Shown: positions 25,596-35,071, counted from the first letter of the stretch. The stretch: 63,921 bases of DNA from Paraburkholderia caffeinitolerans (GCF_902859945.1 NZ_CADIKL010000047.1:1-63921), one strand, 5' to 3'. Translations and numbers: made by a program. Notes: generated by a model not told the origin, from the letters alone.

Positions 25596-25976
25596 ATGCA
25601 CACGAAAACCGTGAAAATTCCTGGCCCGGAGCATCCCATCACGATCGAGCCTTGCCCATTGCGCGTAGTCGTGAAAGTCGCGGGCAAAACCATCGCCGAT
25701 ACGCGACAAGCGTTGATGCTGCGCGAAGCGAACTACCCCGCCGTGCTCTACGTGCCCCGTGAAGACGCCGACATGTCGCTGCTCGCGCGCACGGACCATG
25801 CCACGTATTGCCCCTACAAAGGCAACTGCAGTTACTACTCAATCGTGCCGGGTGGCGAGCGCTCGATCAACGCCGTGTGGACCTACGAGTCGCCGCACGA
25901 CGCCGTCGCGTCAATCAAGGACCACCTCGCCTTCTACCACGACAGGGTGGACTCCATCGAAGAACTGGACGTCTGA
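25596..25976 (+). CDS. DUF427 domain protein
   Basis: A 126-residue member of the DUF427 family of small beta-rich proteins of unknown biochemical role. It contains the family signatures VVVKVAGKTIADT, VLYVPREDADMSLL, TYCPYKGNCSYYSI and AVWTYESPHDAVASIKDHLAFYHDRVD. The Cys residues in CPYKGNC may bind something. AGGAG lies before the ATG at 25596. It is divergent from hipB and convergent with the MFS gene, so it probably has its own promoter inside the hipB operator region. Confidence 0.85.
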   Translation: MHTKTVKIPGPEHPITIEPCPLRVVVKVAGKTIADTRQALMLREANYPAVLYVPREDADMSLLARTDHATYCPYKGNCSYYSIVPGGERSINAVWTYESPHDAVASIKDHLAFYHDRVDSIEELDV

Positions 25977-26020
25977 ACAAAACGGCGCGCGACACTTCTC
26001 GACGCGCCGTCCGTTCACGC

Positions 26021-27382
26021 TCAACGCATCTTTTGCGCGGCGGGCACGCCCATCAGCAACGCCACGCCACTCGCCACCAGCAGCGCGGTGAGGACATATA
26101 GCGCGTTGTCCATGCTGCCCGTATGCACCTTGATGAGCCCGATCGCCCACGGACTCACGATTCCGCTCGTAATGCCGATGCTGCTGATGAGCGCGATGCC
26201 GGCAGCCGCTGTCTTGCCCGTAAGGTAGGCCGACGGCACGGCCCAGAAAATCGGCAGCGCGGCGAAGATCAGCACGGCAGCCAGCGAGAGAATCGCCATC
26301 ATCGCGGCAAAGCTCGCCAGGTGCAGCGTGAGCAGCGAAAGCGCCACGCCGCCGCCGATGGTGCATGCCGCGAAATGCCAGCGACGCTCGCCGCGCCGGT
26401 CAGAACGGCGCGCGATCAGCATGAGTCCCACCGCGCCTACCGCGTTCGGAATCACGGTATAGAGGCTGATCGCCAGCAGGTCATGCACACCGAAGTCGCG
26501 AATCATCAGCGGCATCCAGAAGTTGAGCGTGAGCGATGCGCAGGTCAGCGAAAAATAGATGAACGCGAATAGATAGACACGCGGATTGCGCAACGCCGCG
26601 CCGAACGAATGTGACGACGTCTTTACGTGCTTGCCCGCGGGTTGATCCAGAGTCGCTCCATCGCGCTGCGCGAGCAGGTGAGCCTTTTCCGCATCACTGA
26701 GCCAGCGTGCCTGCTCCGGACCGTCGACAAGCCAGAACGCCGCCATGAGGCCCAGCAGCACAGCGGGCAACCCCTCGATCGCGAACATCCAGCGCCAGCC
26801 CTCCAGACCCAGGACGCCACCCATGTCGCGCATGATCCACCCCGAGACGAGTCCACCCAGCACGCCCGCCACCGCGACACCGGCGAAGAAGATCGAGAAC
26901 ACCGCAGCACGGCGGCGCTGCGGGAACCAGTAGGTCAGGTACAGCACGATGCCAGGGAAGAAACCCGCCTCGAACACGCCAAGCAGGAAACGCAGTGCGT
27001 AAAAGTGCGTGGGCGTATGCACGAACATCATGCAGGTCGAGGCGACGCCCCACAGCAGCATGATGCGCATGAACGTGCGGCGCGCACCAAAGCGTGCGAG
27101 CAGCAAGTTACTCGGCACCTCACACAGCACGTACCCCACGTAGAAAATGGCCGCGCCGAGGCCGTACATGGCGTCGCTGAAGCCGAGGTCGTGCTTCATC
27201 TGCAACTGCGCGAAGCCGATGTTGATGCGGTCGAGAAACGATACGACGTAACAGACGAACAAAAACGGAATGACGCGCCACGAGACTTTTCGGTACAGCA
27301 GGTCGTCGCTGGTCGGCGAAGCGACGGCGGACGGCGCGAGCGTGGGGTCGGATGCGCGGTCCGTAATGATCGATTGCGGCAT
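26021..27382 (-). CDS. MFS transporter, anion:cation symporter family
   Basis: Inner-membrane permease of about 453 residues with 12 predicted helices. The motif after helix 1, VVSFLDRINIGFAQLQMKHDLGFSDAMYGLGAAIFYVGYVLCEVPSNLLLARFGARR, is the signature of the ACS group (phthalate, tartrate, 4-hydroxyphenylacetate and galactonate permeases). Start ATG at 27382 with GGAG upstream. It is divergent from a quinone oxidoreductase gene over an AT-rich spacer. The substrate is likely an organic acid, not determined. Confidence 0.87.
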   Translation of the reverse strand: MPQSIITDRASDPTLAPSAVASPTSDDLLYRKVSWRVIPFLFVCYVVSFLDRINIGFAQLQMKHDLGFSDAMYGLGAAIFYVGYVLCEVPSNLLLARFGARRTFMRIMLLWGVASTCMMFVHTPTHFYALRFLLGVFEAGFFPGIVLYLTYWFPQRRRAAVFSIFFAGVAVAGVLGGLVSGWIMRDMGGVLGLEGWRWMFAIEGLPAVLLGLMAAFWLVDGPEQARWLSDAEKAHLLAQRDGATLDQPAGKHVKTSSHSFGAALRNPRVYLFAFIYFSLTCASLTLNFWMPLMIRDFGVHDLLAISLYTVIPNAVGAVGLMLIARRSDRRGERRWHFAACTIGGGVALSLLTLHLASFAAMMAILSLAAVLIFAALPIFWAVPSAYLTGKTAAAGIALISSIGITSGIVSPWAIGLIKVHTGSMDNALYVLTALLVASGVALLMGVPAAQKMR

Positions 27383-27763
27383 GTGCCTGTCTCCAGATTT
27401 TATGGAAACCCGCGCCACGCGGATCTCCGTTTAGTGGCGTCTGACGCGCCTTCGGAATGACTCGATGAAAGCTCCAGTAGCGGCAGCCCAAATTCGGGGG
27501 CGGATGATTGCTGCGACGACACGCGCTCTTGTGGCTACCGTGAGCGCATCATAGGAGTTGCATAATTTATTTGTCAATAGCTAATCATTTAGTCAAACGT
27601 AAACTATTGCGGCGACTCCCAGGTGCTCCCGGCAACAACGGCTTTCGGGCGTGCATTCCCACAGGTTCGATTGCGCGCACGCGTCTATGCTTCGTCTGTT
27701 GCCTGCAACGGCAAGCTCGCCAACACCCACGACGCCGCGCTGCGGCGTGTACAGGAGATCGTC
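27383..27763. other. Divergent intergenic region, AT-rich core
   Basis: This 381-base spacer separates the MFS and quinone oxidoreductase genes. The stretch 27550-27610 is markedly AT-rich. It holds CAATAG and CTATTG as an inverted pair about 23 bases apart, with TAATCATTTAGT between. This is the likely promoter and regulator-binding area. I see no coding sequence. Confidence 0.45.
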
Positions 27764-28771
27764 ATGAAAGCCATCCAGCTGATCGCGCCCGCCGGGCTCG
27801 ACAATCTCAAGCTCGTGGATCTCGCCCCGCCAGGCGAGCCGCAAGCTGGGGAGATTCGCGTGCGCCTGCATGCCAGTTCGCTGAACTACCATGACCTGGG
27901 CGTCGTGCTCGGGAAGATGGGCGCCGCCGACGGGCGCATTCCCATGTCAGACGGCGCGGGCGTAGTCGAAGCCGTGGGTCCTGGCGTGAACGAATTCGCC
28001 GTGGGCGATCACGTGGTGTCCACGTTTTTCCCGTCATGGCTCGACGGCGAGCCCACGCTTGACAACTTCGCCACTACACCCGGCGACGGCGTGGATGGCT
28101 ACGCGCGGGAAGCCGTGGTCGCGCCGGCCACGGCCTTCACGCATAGCCCACGCGGCTACAGCCACGCCGAAGCGGCCACGCTCACGACGGCGGGACTGAC
28201 CGCCTGGCGTGCGCTGGTTGTGAACGGCGTGCTCAAGGCTGGCGAGACGGTGCTGGTGCTGGGCACGGGCGGCGTGTCGATCTTCGCGCTGCAAATCGCC
28301 AAAGCGATGGGCGCGACCGTGATCGCCACGTCGTCATCCGACGAGAAGCTCGAACGCGCGCGGCGACTCGGTGCGGACCACACGATCAACTATCGCAGCG
28401 AGCCGCAATGGGCGTGCAAAGTGCTGGAATTCACCAACGGGCGCGGCGTCGATCACGTGGTCGAGGTAGGTGGACCTGGAACGCTCGAACAGTCCATTCT
28501 GGCTACGCGCGTGGGCGGGCATATTGCGTTGATCGGCGTACTGACCGGTATCGCGGGCCCGGTGCCCACCGGCACGATGATGCGTCGACAGCAGCGCCTG
28601 GTAGGGTTGATCGTAGGGAACCGGCAGCATCAGATCGACCTTGTGCGCGCCATCGACGCGACCGGCATCAAACCCGTGATCGACCGTTCGTTCCCGCTGG
28701 AGGCGATCGCCGATGCCTTCCGGCTGCAGCAGGAAGGTGGCCACTTCGGGAAAATTGCTCTGGAGTACTGA
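27764..28771 (+). CDS. Zinc-type alcohol dehydrogenase/quinone oxidoreductase family protein
   Basis: MDR-superfamily oxidoreductase of 335 residues, expected to use NAD(P)H. The GroES-like N-terminal domain includes LHASSLNYHDLGVVLGKM. The Rossmann domain has VLVLGTGGVSIFALQIAKAMGATVIATSSSDEKLERARRLGADHTINY. The usual catalytic-zinc Cys/His set is not evident: the N-terminal position reads ASSLNYHDL, so it is probably a zinc-free member. AGGAG precedes the ATG at 27764. Its substrate cannot be told. Confidence 0.88.
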   Translation: MKAIQLIAPAGLDNLKLVDLAPPGEPQAGEIRVRLHASSLNYHDLGVVLGKMGAADGRIPMSDGAGVVEAVGPGVNEFAVGDHVVSTFFPSWLDGEPTLDNFATTPGDGVDGYAREAVVAPATAFTHSPRGYSHAEAATLTTAGLTAWRALVVNGVLKAGETVLVLGTGGVSIFALQIAKAMGATVIATSSSDEKLERARRLGADHTINYRSEPQWACKVLEFTNGRGVDHVVEVGGPGTLEQSILATRVGGHIALIGVLTGIAGPVPTGTMMRRQQRLVGLIVGNRQHQIDLVRAIDATGIKPVIDRSFPLEAIADAFRLQQEGGHFGKIALEY

Positions 28772-28787
28772 TGCGCTAGTCGATGGA

Positions 28788-29810
28788 TTATCCGAGCAGG
28801 GAAGCGCGTCGCTTTGTGCCGGTTGCGCGCGGCCGCTTGCCCTGTTCGCCATGCGCGAATTGATCGCGATACGCGGTGGGGCTCGTAAGCGTGATGCGCC
28901 GAAAATGCCGCCGCAGTGACTCCTCGGAGCCGAAGCCCGCCAGATCCGCCACGCGGTCCATCGGCAAGTCCGGCCGCGATTCGAGCAGATCGCGCGCGAG
29001 GCTCACGCGCTCGCGCACCACCCACGCGTAAGGGCCCATTCCCGTTGCATCGAGAAACTGCCGCTGCAGCGTGCGCGTACTCATCGCGGCACGCGCTGCA
29101 AGCGAAGCCACGCTATGGTCGAGGCGCGGATTCGCGCGCACCCAATCCATCAGCTTGGCGAGCGGACTGCTTTCATTGCGTGGCATCGGGCGCGGCACGA
29201 ACTGCGCCTGGCCGCCCTCGCGATGAGGTGGCACGACCAGCCGTTGGGCCACGCGATTGGCCACCACTGCGCCGTGATCGCGGCGCACTAAATGCAGCAG
29301 CATGTCGATGCCTGCCGCCGATCCCGCCGAGGTCAACACCTGCCCTTCGTCGATATAAAGCGCATCCGGTTCGACAAGCAGCTTCGGATAGCGCTGTTGC
29401 AACCGTTCGGCGTAACGCCAATGCGTGGTCACCCGTTTGCCGTCGAGCACACCCGCTGCGGCAAGCACGAACACGCCCGAACAGATCGAGCATAGCCGCA
29501 CCCCGCGTGCATGCGCGGCGCGCAGTTTCCTGAGCAGCGCTTCGGGGGGACGCTCATCGGCATCGCGCCAACCCGGTATCACGATCGTCTGCGCGCGATC
29601 GAGCATCGCCAGCGTATACGGTGCGGACACGGTAATGCCGCCCGCCGCGCGCAGCGGACCGCTCTCGGCAGCACACACGGCGAAGCGATACCAGGCAACG
29701 TCGAGCTCCGGCCGCTCGAGTGCGAAAAACTCCGTCACACAACCGAATTCGAAAGTGCAAAGGCGGTCGTAAGCGAGTGCGACAACGAGGTGAGAGGTGG
29801 AATCAGACAT
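28788..29810 (-). CDS. ftrA: GlxA/FtrA family AraC-type transcriptional regulator
   Basis: A 340-residue regulator with an N-terminal DJ-1/PfpI-like domain (residues ~8-190) and a C-terminal double-HTH AraC domain (~225-325). The nucleophile-elbow segment reads CSICSGVFVLAAAGVLDGKRVTTHW. The AraC part includes AARAAMSTRTLQRQFLDATGMGPYAWVVRERVSLARDLLE and VADLAGFGSEESLRRHFRR. It matches the FtrA subgroup, whose genes often sit beside a rhodanese gene, as here, divergently. Confidence 0.87.
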   Translation of the reverse strand: MSDSTSHLVVALAYDRLCTFEFGCVTEFFALERPELDVAWYRFAVCAAESGPLRAAGGITVSAPYTLAMLDRAQTIVIPGWRDADERPPEALLRKLRAAHARGVRLCSICSGVFVLAAAGVLDGKRVTTHWRYAERLQQRYPKLLVEPDALYIDEGQVLTSAGSAAGIDMLLHLVRRDHGAVVANRVAQRLVVPPHREGGQAQFVPRPMPRNESSPLAKLMDWVRANPRLDHSVASLAARAAMSTRTLQRQFLDATGMGPYAWVVRERVSLARDLLESRPDLPMDRVADLAGFGSEESLRRHFRRITLTSPTAYRDQFAHGEQGKRPRATGTKRRASLLG

Positions 29811-29907
29811 GGCGCGATGTTACTGGAAATTGTCAATTGCGCCACTGTCGGAGCCACAGTGTAGGGCGAGAAAATAAAGGCACCAACACCAAGACAAGGA
29901 AGCAGAC

Positions 29908-30318
29908 ATGTCATCCGTATCCGAAGTCCCTGCTGCACCGAGCGCCGAGGCGCTCGCCCATTTCAGCGCATCACTCACCTTCGAAACCGATTGCGCCGAC
30001 GTGCACGCCGCGTTGTCCCGCGGCGCCTCCTCAGCGGACTTCGTCCTGCTTGACGTTCGTGGCCCCGCGCATTTTGCGCGCGGCCACGTGCCCGGGGCGG
30101 TAAGCCTGCCGCATGGCAAGATCGTCGCTTCGAAACTCGAAGGCTATCCGCTGGACACGCTCTTCGTGACCTACTGTGCGGGCCCGCATTGCAACGGAGC
30201 AACACGTGGTGCAATCCGGCTCGCCAAGCTCGGGCGCCCCGTCAAGATCATGACCGGCGGCGTCACCGGATGGCTGGACGAAGGGTTCGAACTGGCTGCA
30301 GGCGAAGCCGTGGTGTAA
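29908..30318 (+). CDS. Rhodanese-like domain protein
   Basis: Single-domain rhodanese homologue of 136 residues, predicted to transfer sulfane sulfur or sense thiol chemistry. The N-terminal motif LLDVRGPAHFARGHVPGAVSLPHG is standard. The active-site loop reads VTYCAGPHCNGATRGA, with the catalytic Cys and a second Cys five residues later, a loop common to FtrA-linked rhodaneses. The start ATG at 29908 follows an AAGGAAG sequence. It is divergent from ftrA over 97 bases and is probably its target. Confidence 0.88.
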   Translation: MSSVSEVPAAPSAEALAHFSASLTFETDCADVHAALSRGASSADFVLLDVRGPAHFARGHVPGAVSLPHGKIVASKLEGYPLDTLFVTYCAGPHCNGATRGAIRLAKLGRPVKIMTGGVTGWLDEGFELAAGEAVV

Positions 30319-30409
30319 CTTCACATGCACGGCAAGCGCAGCCTCTCGCACTTGCCAGTGCTCCGCTACACTCGTTCCTCCACTCATCCTTTGACCCATC
30401 ATTCAGGCC

Positions 30410-30715
30410 ATGATCACCTGCTCCCTGCGCTACGTAATCGACCCCTACCGCCTGGCCGAATTCGAAGCCTACGCAAAGATGTGGATCCCGCTCGTCGAAA
30501 AATTCGGCGGCCAGCATCACGGCTATTTCCTGCCCTCCGAAGGCGCCAATAATATTGCGCTCGCCCTGTTTTCGTTTCCGAGTCTCGCCGCATACGAGAC
30601 CTACCGGACGCAATCGCAAAGCGACCCCGCCTGCCAGGCCGCCTTTCAATACGCAACCGATACGCGTTGCATAATCAGCTACGAACGCAGTTTCATGCGC
30701 CCGGTATTCGGGTAG
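30410..30715 (+). CDS. NIPSNAP family protein
   Basis: A 101-residue protein with the ferredoxin-like dimeric alpha/beta barrel fold of the NIPSNAP family. The sequence starts MITCSLRYVIDPYRLAEFEAYAKMWIPLVEKFGGQHHGYFLPSEGANN and continues with LFSFPSLAAYETYRTQSQSDPACQAAFQYATDT, matching family members closely. The function is unclear. It follows the rhodanese gene on the same strand, with a 91-base gap. Confidence 0.87.
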   Translation: MITCSLRYVIDPYRLAEFEAYAKMWIPLVEKFGGQHHGYFLPSEGANNIALALFSFPSLAAYETYRTQSQSDPACQAAFQYATDTRCIISYERSFMRPVFG

Positions 30716-30775
30716 GATGCGGGTTATCTGCCGCGCCGCCCGCGCGCCCGCCATCCCCATTTCACCGCACGAAAC

Positions 30776-32305
30776 ATGCAACAAGGCACCCAGGCAACCG
30801 CCACCAGTTTTGCCACCATGGGCGTCGACCTGCTCGACTTCTTCGACGTCACACCCACTTCGCTTTGGCTCGAAGACTATAGCCAGTTGCGCGCCCTGTT
30901 CGACCGGTGGCGCGAGGCGGGTGTCACGAATCTGCGCGCGTGGCTCGAAGAAGACCCGCGCCGCGTAGCCGAGTGCTCGGCCTGTATCCGCGTGCTGAAG
31001 GTGAACCAGCACACGCTCGCGCTTTACGGCGCACGCAGTCATGAGGAACTCACTGCGCGTCTCGCCGACGTACTGCGCGACGACATGTTCCAGGCGCACG
31101 TGGGCGAACTCGAACAGATGTGGCAAGGCCACACGACGTTCCGGAGCAAGAGCGTGAACTACACGCTCGGCGGCCGGCGCATGGACATCCTGCTGCGCGG
31201 CGTGATTCTGCCTGGCCACGAAAGCGACTGGAGCCGCGTGCTCGTCTCGATCGAAGACGTCTCCGCACTAGAGGATGCACGCCATCGCGCAGCCATGAGC
31301 GAGCAATACGCGCACGGCATTTTCGAGCACGCGCCCGTATCGCTGTGGGTCGAGAATTTCACGGCAATTCGCCAACTGCTGGACGAAGTGCGCATGCAAG
31401 GCATCGTCGATTTCAGGACGTTTACCGACGTGCACCCCGAATTCGTCGAGCGCTGCATGAGCGAAATCCAGGTGATCGACGTCAATCACTACACGCTCGG
31501 CATGTATCGCGCGCCCGACAAGGACACGCTGCTCTCGCGCCTGCCCGATGTGTTCCGCGACGAAATGCGCCCGCATTTTCGCGAGCAACTTCTCGATCTA
31601 TGGGAAGGCCGTCTTTTCCAGCAGCGCGAAGTCGTCAATTACGCACTCGATGGCAGCGCGCTCAACGTGCATCTGCAATTCTCGGTGTTTCCCGGCCACG
31701 AAGAATCCTGGGATCTCGTGCTGCTCGCGCTCACCGACATCACCGCGCGCAAGAAGGCCGAAGCCTACCTTGAATTCCTCGGCAAGCACGACGTGCTCAC
31801 GAAACTGAAAAACCGCTCGTTCTACGTGGACGAAATGAACCGCCTGCAACGCAAGGGGCCGTTCCCGGTCAGCGCGATCGTGGTGGACATGGACAACCTG
31901 AAGGCTGTCAATGACCAGTTGGGCCACGCCGCCGGCGACGCGTTGCTACGCCGCGCAGGCGAGGTGCTGACGAAAGCGATTCAAAAGCCTCATCACGCCG
32001 CGCGCATCGGCGGCGACGAATTCGTGGTGCTGATGGCCGGCAGCGGCCCGCGCGACGCCGAAGTGGTTGCAGAGAGCATCACGAAACTTGTTGAATTGAA
32101 CAACCAGTTCTACGGCGGACCGCGATTGAGTTTTTCGCTGGGCTGGCAAAGCTGCGAGGAAGGCGAAAGCGTGGAAGCGATGTTGCGTGCCGCGGACGCA
32201 GCCATGTATGAGGCCAAACGGCGGCGTAACGAGTTGCAGCGCACTGGCGCGGATGATGCAGGTGACGCGAGCCTGGATAGCCCGGTAGCCAATGACGGCG
32301 TATGA
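30776..32305 (+). CDS. Diguanylate cyclase with two PAS domains
   Basis: A 509-residue soluble sensor making c-di-GMP. Two tandem PAS-like modules (about residues 22-165 and 180-320) share the phrases LWLEDYSQLRALFDRW / LWVENFTAIRQLLDEV and VLKVNQHTLALYGA / VIDVNHYTLGMYRA, showing internal duplication. The GGDEF domain follows, with intact GGDEF at residues 412-416 in ARIGGDEFVVLMAG. The RxxD inhibitory site expected five residues before it is replaced by KPHH, so product inhibition is probably absent. The ligand sensed is unknown. Confidence 0.92.
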   Translation: MQQGTQATATSFATMGVDLLDFFDVTPTSLWLEDYSQLRALFDRWREAGVTNLRAWLEEDPRRVAECSACIRVLKVNQHTLALYGARSHEELTARLADVLRDDMFQAHVGELEQMWQGHTTFRSKSVNYTLGGRRMDILLRGVILPGHESDWSRVLVSIEDVSALEDARHRAAMSEQYAHGIFEHAPVSLWVENFTAIRQLLDEVRMQGIVDFRTFTDVHPEFVERCMSEIQVIDVNHYTLGMYRAPDKDTLLSRLPDVFRDEMRPHFREQLLDLWEGRLFQQREVVNYALDGSALNVHLQFSVFPGHEESWDLVLLALTDITARKKAEAYLEFLGKHDVLTKLKNRSFYVDEMNRLQRKGPFPVSAIVVDMDNLKAVNDQLGHAAGDALLRRAGEVLTKAIQKPHHAARIGGDEFVVLMAGSGPRDAEVVAESITKLVELNNQFYGGPRLSFSLGWQSCEEGESVEAMLRAADAAMYEAKRRRNELQRTGADDAGDASLDSPVANDGV

Positions 32306-32412
32306 ATTCAACGCGAGCGTGACACCTTCACGCTAAAGCGGGAAGCGAAAACGCTGTAATGAACTGAAATAACCAGATTGACACTCTGGCGGTTGGCGCC
32401 AAAAAAACGCCG

Positions 32413-32457
32413 AAAAAAGAACTACCGGGAGCAAGGCGTGATGCGCCCTGCTCCCGG
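32413..32457 (-). terminator. Rho-independent terminator of the HU gene
   Basis: CCGGGAGCA at 32425-32433 pairs with TGCTCCCGG at 32449-32457, with further inner pairing. On the minus strand the stem is followed by a TTTTTT run at 32418-32413 and another seven T at 32407-32401. Confidence 0.8.
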
Positions 32458-32573
32458 CTTATGATGCGCTTCGCCACCGCAACCTGCCGCACGACCAGCA
32501 AGACGGCGGGAACAGCAACTCGCTGCCCGCCACCTTTACGGTTGTGCCGCGCACGCGGCGGCGGCCTGCATCA

Positions 32574-32849
32574 CTACGCGTTGACGGCGTCCTTGAATGC
32601 CTTGCCGGCCGTGAACTTCACCGTCTTCGCCGCTGCGATCTGGATTTCCGCACCCGTTGCCGGGTTGCGACCCACGCGGGCAGCACGCTGGCCGGTCGAG
32701 AACGAACCGAAGCCGACGAGTTGCACGGAATCGCCCGACGTGACCGCCTTGGTGACCACTTCGAGGATCGCGTCGATTGCGGCTCCGGTGGCTGCCTTGG
32801 TCTCGCCCGTGCTTGCGGCGACTGCGTCAATGAGTTCCTGTTTGTTCAT
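32574..32849 (-). CDS. HU family DNA-binding protein
   Basis: Nucleoid-associated protein of 91 residues. The sequence MNKQELIDAVAASTGETKAATGAAIDAILEVVTKAVTSGDSVQLVGFGSF, then ARVGRNPATGAEIQIAAAKTVKFTAGKAFKDAVN, has the GFGSF motif and the beta-arm RNPATG with the intercalating Pro. It binds DNA as a dimer. A strong terminator follows, and the AT-rich spacer up to 33023 is the likely promoter region. Confidence 0.95.
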   Translation of the reverse strand: MNKQELIDAVAASTGETKAATGAAIDAILEVVTKAVTSGDSVQLVGFGSFSTGQRAARVGRNPATGAEIQIAAAKTVKFTAGKAFKDAVNA

Positions 32850-33023
32850 CTGCTACCTGTGTTGAGTTGAGAAAACCTGCATACCCTACCTCACACGGGC
32901 CAAACAGGCAAATTACGTTGCATATCGAAACGCAAAGCACACGGGGCATACAGGCCGGACGACTCCCGGGAATGAATCCTGCATGCGATTTTCTCGCCGA
33001 TTTTGTCACTATTTTGCGTTATT

Positions 33024-34370
33024 TTACAAAAACCAGCGGTATTCCCGCGCACCAATCGAATTCATAAAATCGAGGTGATCCTGGCGTTTATTTTCACAAT
33101 AAACCATGGTGAAATCGTCGCCGAGCCCCTCGCGCACCCCGGCATGCCCGCGCATGGCGGCCACAGCCGAAAGCATGTCGCATGGAAAATCGACACCGCT
33201 CGTGCGGTCTTGATTGAGCGATGCAATCGGTTCGCGGCCCGCTTCCAGGCCATGTTCGATGCCCGCGAGGATGGCCGCGAGCACGAGATACGGGTTGGCA
33301 TCTGCGCCCGCGAGCCGGTGCTCGATGCGCAGATTCGCTTCGTCAGACTCGGGAATGCGGATGCAGGCATCGCGGTCTTCGAAACCCCAACTCGCCCGGC
33401 TCGCCGCATTGACCATCGCGCCGTAGCGCCGGAACGCGTTGTGATTGGGCGCAAAAACCGGCATGCAATGCGGCAGCAGCGCAAGGCAGCCCGCTACCGC
33501 ATGACGCAACGCTCGCTGCTCCCGCGCAGCGAGCACATTGCGGCCGGACTCGTCGTAAAGGCTCACGTGCACGTGCATGCCGCTGCCGGGCGCGTCGAGA
33601 AATGGCTTCGACATGAAGCTCGCGCGATAGCCGTGCCGCAGCGCCACCCCGCGGGTGCTCCGGCAAAAGAGCGCTGACCAGTCCGCCGCGCGCAACGCGT
33701 CGTCGCAATGACCGAAGTTGATTTCGAACTGCCCCGGCCCGAGCTCGGCGGTAATGACCGTTGCGTCCACACCCTGCTCGCGCGCAGTCTCCACCATCTC
33801 GTGCAGCACGGGCGCGAAACGCGAAAGGCGTTCGATATGCATGTTCGGCTGGTTGTCTTCGTCATCGCATAGCGGATCGCGTGCGTGCCGGGGCAGGCCT
33901 TCGTTTAGCTTCGCGTCGAACAGATAGAACTCCAGCTCGAACGCGACCACGGGCTTCAGGCCGCGCCTTGCAAAACGATCGAGCACGCGCGCAAGCACCT
34001 GGCGCGGCTCGAAGCCGATGGGCGTCGCGGTGCCGTCCGAGGTAATCAGCATTTGCGCGAGCGGCTGCTGCTCCCAGCGCGCCAATTTGAGCGTGCCGGG
34101 CACCAGACGGCGCGGCACATCGGGATCGCCGTCGTGGAAGCAATATTCGCCGATCGGATACACTCCGCCTTGCGCACCAAGCAGGATGCAGTTTTGGGGC
34201 AGCTTGAGCAGCGAGCCGGCCGCCACTTTTTCGAGCATGGCGATAGGGTAACGCTTGCCGTAGAAATGCCCAGGGATGTCGAGGCAGATCAGGTCGACGT
34301 ATTGCACGTTGGGATGAGCCGCACGAAACGCGCGTACTTCGCTCAGGAGGTCAGTTGCGGTGGTGCTCAC
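33024..34370 (-). CDS. puuA: Gamma-glutamylputrescine synthetase (glutamine synthetase family)
   Basis: ATP-dependent ligase of the GS fold joining glutamate to putrescine, the first step of the Puu pathway. The product is 448 residues from a GTG at 34370 with GAGGA seven bases upstream. Recognisable parts are VAFELEFYLFD (metal Glu), ELGPGQFEINFGHCDDALRAAD, GSGMHVHVSLYD and NAFRRYGAMVNAASRASWG with ATP/glutamate-binding residues, then LRIEHRLAGADANPYL. The neighbouring oxidase and cupin-HTH regulator support PuuA over a true GlnA. Confidence 0.88.
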   Translation of the reverse strand: MSTTATDLLSEVRAFRAAHPNVQYVDLICLDIPGHFYGKRYPIAMLEKVAAGSLLKLPQNCILLGAQGGVYPIGEYCFHDGDPDVPRRLVPGTLKLARWEQQPLAQMLITSDGTATPIGFEPRQVLARVLDRFARRGLKPVVAFELEFYLFDAKLNEGLPRHARDPLCDDEDNQPNMHIERLSRFAPVLHEMVETAREQGVDATVITAELGPGQFEINFGHCDDALRAADWSALFCRSTRGVALRHGYRASFMSKPFLDAPGSGMHVHVSLYDESGRNVLAAREQRALRHAVAGCLALLPHCMPVFAPNHNAFRRYGAMVNAASRASWGFEDRDACIRIPESDEANLRIEHRLAGADANPYLVLAAILAGIEHGLEAGREPIASLNQDRTSGVDFPCDMLSAVAAMRGHAGVREGLGDDFTMVYCENKRQDHLDFMNSIGAREYRWFL

Positions 34371-34431
34371 GTCGAGTTCCTCTTTAGCGAGAAATGGTGG
34401 ACCTGCTATTTAATCCGGACTCCAAATCGTC

Positions 34432-34462
34432 ATGAAAACACGCGCGCCGGCAAGGCGCGTGT
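34432..34462 (-). terminator. Terminator-like hairpin between puuR and puuA
   Basis: ACACGCGC at 34438-34445 pairs with GCGCGTGT at 34455-34462. On the minus strand it is followed by TTTT at 34438-34435. It lies after puuR and may reduce read-through into puuA or stabilise the upstream message. Confidence 0.5.
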
Positions 34463-34513
34463 CTTCCGTAGCTTCGTATCAAGCAGACATCGAGGCAGAC
34501 ATCGAATCAGGCC

Positions 34514-35071
34514 TCAGGTGAACACCCAAAGCACGCGTGCGTCCTTGTCCGAGCGATTCGCATAACTGAAGCGGCAGCGCGCCGGCAGTTGAAAGCTGTC
34601 GCCGGCTTTGAGCGTGACTTCTTCGTCCTCCCCATCGAGCCAGATGGTGAGTTCGCCTTCGAGCACGAAGCCACCCTGCTCGTCGCTGTCGTCCACGGGG
34701 CGTTCGCCGCTCGTGGCGCCTGGCTCCAGCAGGCTCTCCAGCATCGAAAAACCCGACGACATGCTCGGCGACACCAGCACATCGGTGATCCCGCCGCCGT
34801 AATAGAGCGTGCGCCGCTCGCCGGGCCGCGTGACCCACGGCAGCGCGCGCGGCTTGCTCACGCTATAGAAGTACGTGGTAGGCGTTTGCAGCGCCTCGCC
34901 GATGGCGGTGAGATCGGCGACCGTAGGCCGCGACATGCCGCGCTCGACCTGCGAGAGAAACCCCACCGAGCGGCCAATCCGTTGCGCGAGATCGGCCAGC
35001 GTCACCTTCTTGTGCTTGCGCAGATCGCGAATGAGGATCGCGAGGCCTTCTATCTCTTCTTCCTTGTCCAT
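34514..35071 (-). CDS. puuR: XRE-cupin transcriptional regulator, PuuR-like
   Basis: Repressor of 185 residues. The N-terminal HTH is IRDLRKHKKVTLADLAQRIGRSVGFLSQVERGMSRPTVADLTAIGEAL. The C-terminal cupin is GGFVLEGELTIWLDGEDEEVTLKAGDSFQLPARCRFSYANRSD, the sensor for putrescine or a related ligand. The ATG at 35071 has GAGG eight bases before it; a TTG at 35089 overlapping the oxidase stop is the alternative. It lies within the puuB-puuR-puuA run and most likely binds the inverted repeats upstream of puuB. Confidence 0.88.
   Translation of the reverse strand: MDKEEEIEGLAILIRDLRKHKKVTLADLAQRIGRSVGFLSQVERGMSRPTVADLTAIGEALQTPTTYFYSVSKPRALPWVTRPGERRTLYYGGGITDVLVSPSMSSGFSMLESLLEPGATSGERPVDDSDEQGGFVLEGELTIWLDGEDEEVTLKAGDSFQLPARCRFSYANRSDKDARVLWVFT

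Noticed and set aside
33024..34370. Housekeeping glutamine synthetase GlnA
   Set aside because: Direct linkage to a FAD amine oxidase and an XRE-cupin regulator fits gamma-glutamylputrescine synthetase better.
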